Below, in pieces: positions 59,160-64,000 of a DNA stretch of 64,000 nucleotides. Position 1 is the first letter of the stretch; the number at the start of each line of letters is the position of its first letter. The position numbers were made by a program, and so were the translations under genes. The stretch is taken from assembly GCA_013350335.1 (NCBI GenBank), contig CM023538.1, positions 45,812,201 to 45,876,200 of the forward strand, in the 5' to 3' direction. This DNA is from Chimonanthus salicifolius (Eukaryota > Streptophyta > Magnoliopsida > Laurales > Calycanthaceae). Below the pieces are notes generated by a model. The model was not told the origin of the DNA, made no database searches, and was given only the letters and a program-made list of their open reading frames with translations.

Positions 59160-60460
59160 GTTGGAATGGACGGCTGGGATTTAATTTTGGTTTGAGTGAT
59201 AAATGTGTGGCTTGGATTAGATCTCATTAGAAGTGGGTGATTGGGATTAAAAGTCCCAAAAGTTAGGGTTTGAACGAGGTGTACACGGATTTTGGGATGT
59301 GTGGTGGCTTGGACTGGAGTGCAAGCAAGGAGAGAGAGACTTTAGGATTGGATTTGGCATGAGATTTTCGAATTTTGCTATGTGGGATTAGGGTTTTTTA
59401 ATGAAATGCAAATGGATGGATGAGATTGATAGATGAGGTGAATGGATGGATGAGATGAGTTATGATGATGTAGAGAGTTGACTAGGTGTAGAATTAGAAT
59501 GTGGAGGCTTTGGATTGTGAAAATGGTGTGAGGTGTTGGTGATGTGGATGATGAGGTGTGTTAGGATCCTAGGAGTGTATCTAGATGGTTTTAGGTCTAA
59601 GTGCATGGAGAGGTTTTAGGTTGCAAAAATCATGTGGAGTGTGTGTTGGATGGATAAGGTGGTGACAAGGCCTATGCGCATGGAGGCTATCTTGGGTTAC
59701 AAGTTGTTCTAACTTAGGGTTTAACGAATGGATGGTTAAGATTGGTTTGGGTTAGATCTAATGGTTTTAAAGTTAATTGGCTAAAATAAATTATATATAT
59801 GGTAGGTATCTAATGTAGGGTTTGGATTCAAAGGTTGACCTAAATGGATGATGAAATGCATGTATATCATGATGAATGTATGCATTGGATAGGTAAGGTG
59901 GCTCTAGGGTTTTTCCTTGGTTTATGAGTGATATGAATGGTTGATATGAAATATCCTAAGATCTAATGGTTTGGATGGTTGATGAGTGATCTAAGGTGAG
60001 GGATGCATAGGTGATGCGAGGATGGATGGTCTAGATCTAAGGTTTATGCATGTATGGTTTGGATTTGATGGGTGGATCTAGGGTTTCCTAAGTTTAATGA
60101 TATTAAATGAATGGTATGGATGAGATGTATGGAATGAATGGTTATGATTGCATGATTTGGCTAATGGATGGTTGAGATTGCATAGAGCGAGGATTGATAA
60201 GGAAATGGACAAGGCTTAGGCGTGTGAATGGTTTATGGACTTGGGTTTTAGACCTATAAATGAGCACACAGGCCTCCAGTGGATCTTTGACTTGATCTTG
60301 AGGACTTAGGCCTTTGTTGGATTTTGGAGTGCACATTAGCCCGGCCCATCTTGTAATATGTGCATGGACTTCTTGTGGCCTAGCCCAATGTTGGCCTATG
60401 GAGCTTAGCTTGGCCCAATTGAAGTAGATCTCTCATTCATTTGATCTTGATTTTCAGTCT
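59160..60460. repeat. GGATG-rich degenerate low-complexity tract
   Basis: A G/T-rich plus strand full of ATGGATGG, GGTTTGGAT, GATGAGAT and GATCTAGGGTTT words, without a fixed period. Strand asymmetry is strong compared with the flanks. It is non-coding. It may be a decayed minisatellite or part of a large LTR or untranslated region. Confidence 0.55.
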
Positions 60461-61499
60461 TTGGCACTTGAATTGCATGTTCTTTCTCCCATAATTAAAT
60501 AATTAACTCCACCACTTTAAAATCTAAAATATTGATTAAGTCTAGACTCTCATAACCAGATCTATACTAACCAATTTACATAAAAAACCTAAAAGTGGCC
60601 CGAATTAATTACTAAAATTCCATATCTTCTATTTTAGGCTCAAAACTAGCAATTATCCCTGACATAGCTCGATTTCTTGTATTCTCTATTTTTAAAATAC
60701 AAAACTAAGAAACTGAATTAAATGGACTAATATACACAAAATTAAGAGCCAACTGGTCCAATAATTAGGGGTAAAAATGTAAGATTTTAGTACTCAACAC
60801 ATGGCTTTTTTTTTAATTAGATGATTTAGAAAAGGAACAAAAAAAAAAAAAAAAACTACAAGACCTTGTTAGAGCTCAATCCTCCTTATAAATTGATCTG
60901 TGCTTTACAGTTGCATTCCTTCTAATCTGCTGCATTCAAGTTGAAAGCCCCCGGTGTTCTAGAACAAGATTGACCCTAGAGGAGGAGGGGGGTGAATAGG
61001 GCAATCTCCGATTTGTTGGTCCTTGTAAAATTTACTTAATTAATTAACCAATTTGCAATGAATACAAGTCAGTCAAGTATGTGTGTGTGTGTGTTAGCAA
61101 TTGTGATTAAATAAGAATTCGAACAACTAGCTCTAACACCACAAGACCAATATAAAGTGGTTCGGAGTAAACCCTCCTACATCCACAAATGGACTCACCA
61201 AACCTTGGGCTATCCCAATTCACTAAGTGGAGAATTACACCCTCACAAATAGAGTAAGAATTCCACCTAACTTGATTGACTAGGAATTTCACTCAATCCC
61301 TAAGATTTTGAATGGTTCGACCTATCCCGGTCTACGTCCTTATCCCTCTATTTTTAAGAGTGGTTTGATCTCTCGATCTAGTCCACTCTATAAGATGATT
61401 TATGAAAATAAAATCAAACACTAAGAAGCACTTGCCTTGTTCAACTCTCTTAATGTAGATAAGTGCTTCTTGAAGAATCTCCCAATGTGATGTCGTTCG
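60461..61499. mobile_element. LTR-retroelement-like sequence
   Basis: GACCCTAGAGGAGGAGGGGG followed by GTGAATAGG (about 60971-60999) is a motif I know from plant retroelement ends. Further on, AAAGTGGTTCGGAGTAAACC and TCTATCCCGGTCTACGTCC-like text is also typical of plant LTR or untranslated regions. A GT run lies at 61080-61093. 60930-60960 shares GCTGCATTCAAGTTGAA with the repeat at 54118. No coding domain was found. Confidence 0.4.
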
Positions 61500-62474
61500 A
61501 TGACAAAGATGTGTCGAGTATGTGCAATCACCATCTATGGGAAGAATGATTCTAGGATTATAGCTTTGCCAATGGAATCCTAGACAAGTTTCCTCCCCCT
61601 CTCTCTCTCTCTTTCTGTCTTAATCAAAAGATTGGATCTCAAATGGTTCACAATTATTTAGTGCATAGAGAGAGGTTGGGATCCTCTCGGAATGCCTTTC
61701 TGATTTTCCTATTCAAGGCTCTAAGGTTTCCAACCAAACTCATCAAAGTTTGGGGAATATATAAGTATCCAGAAAAATCCAGCGAGGGGTCACCGATGGG
61801 TTGGTACTGTCGATGGGTCAGTACTTAAAAATTTTCCTGTTGTAATGTAACCGTTAACATTTAATGCACTTCCAACGGATATAAAATGGTCATTACTGTT
61901 GTGCAAATTTTAAATTTATAACTCGCAAGCGCACGAATCAAATTGGAGTATAGATATATGCAAGTGCCAGGTCGAACCCACAGGGACTTGATTTTAGAAT
62001 GAATGAGAAAACAAATTAAAAAGCCTATCAATTTAATCTTAATGTAGTTAACACTTTTTTCATGGAGGACGATTGAAATAAACATGCAAAAATTAATTAA
62101 AATGACTAAAAGAATAGAGATTGAATCAAGTGAAAGAAATTACTAAGGCATCGGACTCTACCACCATTAAATATATAATCTTCTAATTATTTATTTATTA
62201 ATTCCCAAGTTTTAAAGATTTTAACATTCGAGCACATTAATATGGTGTTCAAAAATTGATTTTCCTTCGCCTAAAAGTGTAAATTGTAAGAATTCAATGT
62301 ATCCTATCTTAATTCAAAATGGGTCAAAGCTCTTCATTTAAGCACACTCTCTTTCATATTTACTTTTAAACCTACAAAACACAAAGCTATACTAATTAGA
62401 TAAAATTAAATCAAATGAGATACTAACAATTATAAATTTAGGAGTAAAATATGTAATAATTTTGCACTCCTCAA
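61500..62474. other. AT-rich DNA
   Basis: A CT run lies near 61596-61618 and the LTR-like CGCAAGCGCACGAATC motif at 61923-61940. No gene is recognised. Confidence 0.35.
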
Positions 62475-62925
62475 CTACCGAAGGGTCTTTCTCACTGATG
62501 GGTCGACAAACTTATGTTTGATTTGTCGTTCTTGTCGATTGTATTGAACTGAGACAAAACCATGCAGACAAATTTTCAAGTCCAGAAACTTGTCAAACCC
62601 ATGTTGACATGTCGGTAACATCGATGGGTCGGTCTTGATACTCTCGATGGGTCTATGACCTCGATATGTCTTTCCGAGAGTAGACCAGAGTTCTAAGTTC
62701 CAGAACTCACTCAACCTAGGTCGACATGTGCTCATCGATGGGTCGTTCTGTCCTCATCGATATGTCGATGTACACGAGACACTCGATCTGAGAGCAACCC
62801 GGAATGACAGTGTATCCATTCTTGAACCTTTATCAATCCAGTCGATGTGTCGAATACCAAGACGGGTCTGTCCTATCTCACCGATGGCTCGGTGGACTCG
62901 ACGTATCGACCTGACAATTTACCAA
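62475..62925. repeat. GATGGGTCG-rich block
   Basis: Variants of (A/C)TCGATGGGTCG, TCGATATGTCG and GGTCGACATGT recur about a dozen times in 450 bases without a fixed period. The reading frames over it on both strands are by-products. It is probably a retroelement leader or LTR segment. Confidence 0.55.
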
Positions 62926-63279
62926 ATTTTAAATGTTTGTCCCATCCGGTTCTGTGACTGTCTCGAGTGCTCAAAGGCTTGTTAATGTTATTAATAACAT
63001 GTTCCACTAAGCCTAGGCAAGGTCCACTAATGTGTGGGTTCCACCTAAAATCATTTATGGCCAATTTACCTTTGGTGATTGCCATACACTTTGGTGATGC
63101 TTGATCTTCCTCTTGATCTTTAGTCTTCACCACCACTTGAGTCTTCTTTCATGCTTCAATCTTCCGAGGTAAGGCTTCTCCCGTGTCATGTAATTTGACA
63201 AACAGAGACTTTGGCACTAACACAAGTTAAAAAATACCACCTGATCAATTAAATGGGATAGTAAAAATCGTGCTTCGAG
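62926..63279. other. Non-coding DNA including a copy of the 1-118 repeat
   Basis: 63140-63226 corresponds to the first 118 bases of the window. ATGTTATTAATAACAT at 62986-63001 is a short palindrome. No gene is recognised. Confidence 0.4.
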
Positions 63280-63660
63280 ACCATGTTAGATTTCAGTCCT
63301 CTTGATTGACTGATCTTTGTTTTACAGTGGTTTTCCTTGTAATTCTGGATTCCTTACTTTTAAAAGCAGCACGTGGTTCTTCCAAAGTTGGACTTTCCAA
63401 CTTTGATTCCCAGGTCCACATAGTTCATGCTTCGAGTTTTTTCATTTTGGGTTGAAATTTTGTATAATATAATAGATAATTATAGAGTAAGTTCCACATC
63501 TCCCTTATTCAAAATATGAACAAATTTATTTAATTAAATATTTCTTTTAAAAAAAATCATGATTAAGTTTTTCCAATCAAGGAAATCAACTAAACCCTAA
63601 CCCTTTTATTATTCGAATTGAAAAAGGAATGGTTTTCACCGATGTTGCAAGAACAAGATC
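63280..63660. repeat. Right copy of the long direct repeat
   Basis: Partner of 54090-55010, without the roughly 450-bp insert. The similarity ends near 63655 (ACCGATGTTGCAAGAACAAG). Confidence 0.65.
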
Positions 63661-64000
63661 CAATCTTGATTGATTGAGAAGTTTTGTATTATAAATTATT
63701 GATTATGTGAAATTTCTTTGGAGTGCAAGGCTCAATCAATCAAGAGTTGAAAAGGGAAAAGAAAAAGACAAAAAAAAATAAGGATGAGTAATTCCCTGTT
63801 ACAAACTATTGTTGATGAGAAATTTCTTTAAAATGCGAGGCCTAACTTTTATAAATTGATACGAAGGTGGACAATTGAAAGATAGATTCATGCATCAGCT
63901 TGGGAGAATTGATGTGATGACATAATAATTGTAATTAAAGATTTTAAACCTCAAATTAGTAACAGTGTTTTTAAAATTATTATTTATATTAAAAAAAATA
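63661..64000. other. AT-rich end of window
   Basis: No gene or repeat is recognised. Confidence 0.4.

Overview
The window is nuclear DNA of a flowering plant. It is AT-rich, gene-poor and dense in transposable elements. GT-AG introns of plant type, Stowaway/hAT/MULE-like terminal inverted repeats, L1- and RTE-type LINE remnants, Ty1/copia and Ty3/gypsy LTR elements and an endogenous pararetrovirus relic all point this way. I cannot name the species. Nothing bacterial, plastid or CRISPR-like was seen.

Two multi-exon cellular genes can be read through their splice sites. At 2998-5398 (+) lie the last four exons of the signal recognition particle receptor beta subunit. Two compensating indels destroy its G3 motif, and no P-loop exon is visible upstream. 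At 12060-21348 (-) lies an eight-exon gene for an unnamed plant multi-pass membrane protein. Its exon phases sum to 336 codons, but one TAG stop falls inside exon 1. Its introns hold an L1-type LINE, two RTE-type LINE pieces in opposite orientations and a SINE-like sequence. Two fragments of LRR receptor-like protein genes lie further right: an N-terminus at 46950-47303 (-) and a C-terminus near 55355-55978 (-). Both are broken, and their order shows they are not one gene.

The rest is mostly mobile DNA. 28827-32817 is a hAT-type element with terminal inverted repeats, a near-perfect 8-bp target duplication, GC-rich subterminal repeats and a decayed BED-finger transposase piece. 33770-36305 is a gypsy-like LTR remnant. 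36306 to about 43510 is a four-part nest. A plus-strand LINE 3' end is interrupted by a minus-strand LINE with a 13-bp target duplication, and by a minus-strand copia element with 5-bp target duplications. The copia element is itself interrupted by a 1.2-kb hAT-like element with 8-bp duplications. 44626-45556 is a MULE-like inverted-repeat element, 48940-49266 a hAT MITE, and 51480-52545 a decayed pararetrovirus piece. The right end (54-64 kb) holds direct repeats and LTR-like low-complexity sequence with no recognisable gene.

The window shows no operon-like or cooperating gene set. The main points of interest are the two nearly intact but lesioned genes, the dated nest of insertions, and a dispersed repeat family built from GCCGATAT-type blocks around poly-A/T cores.
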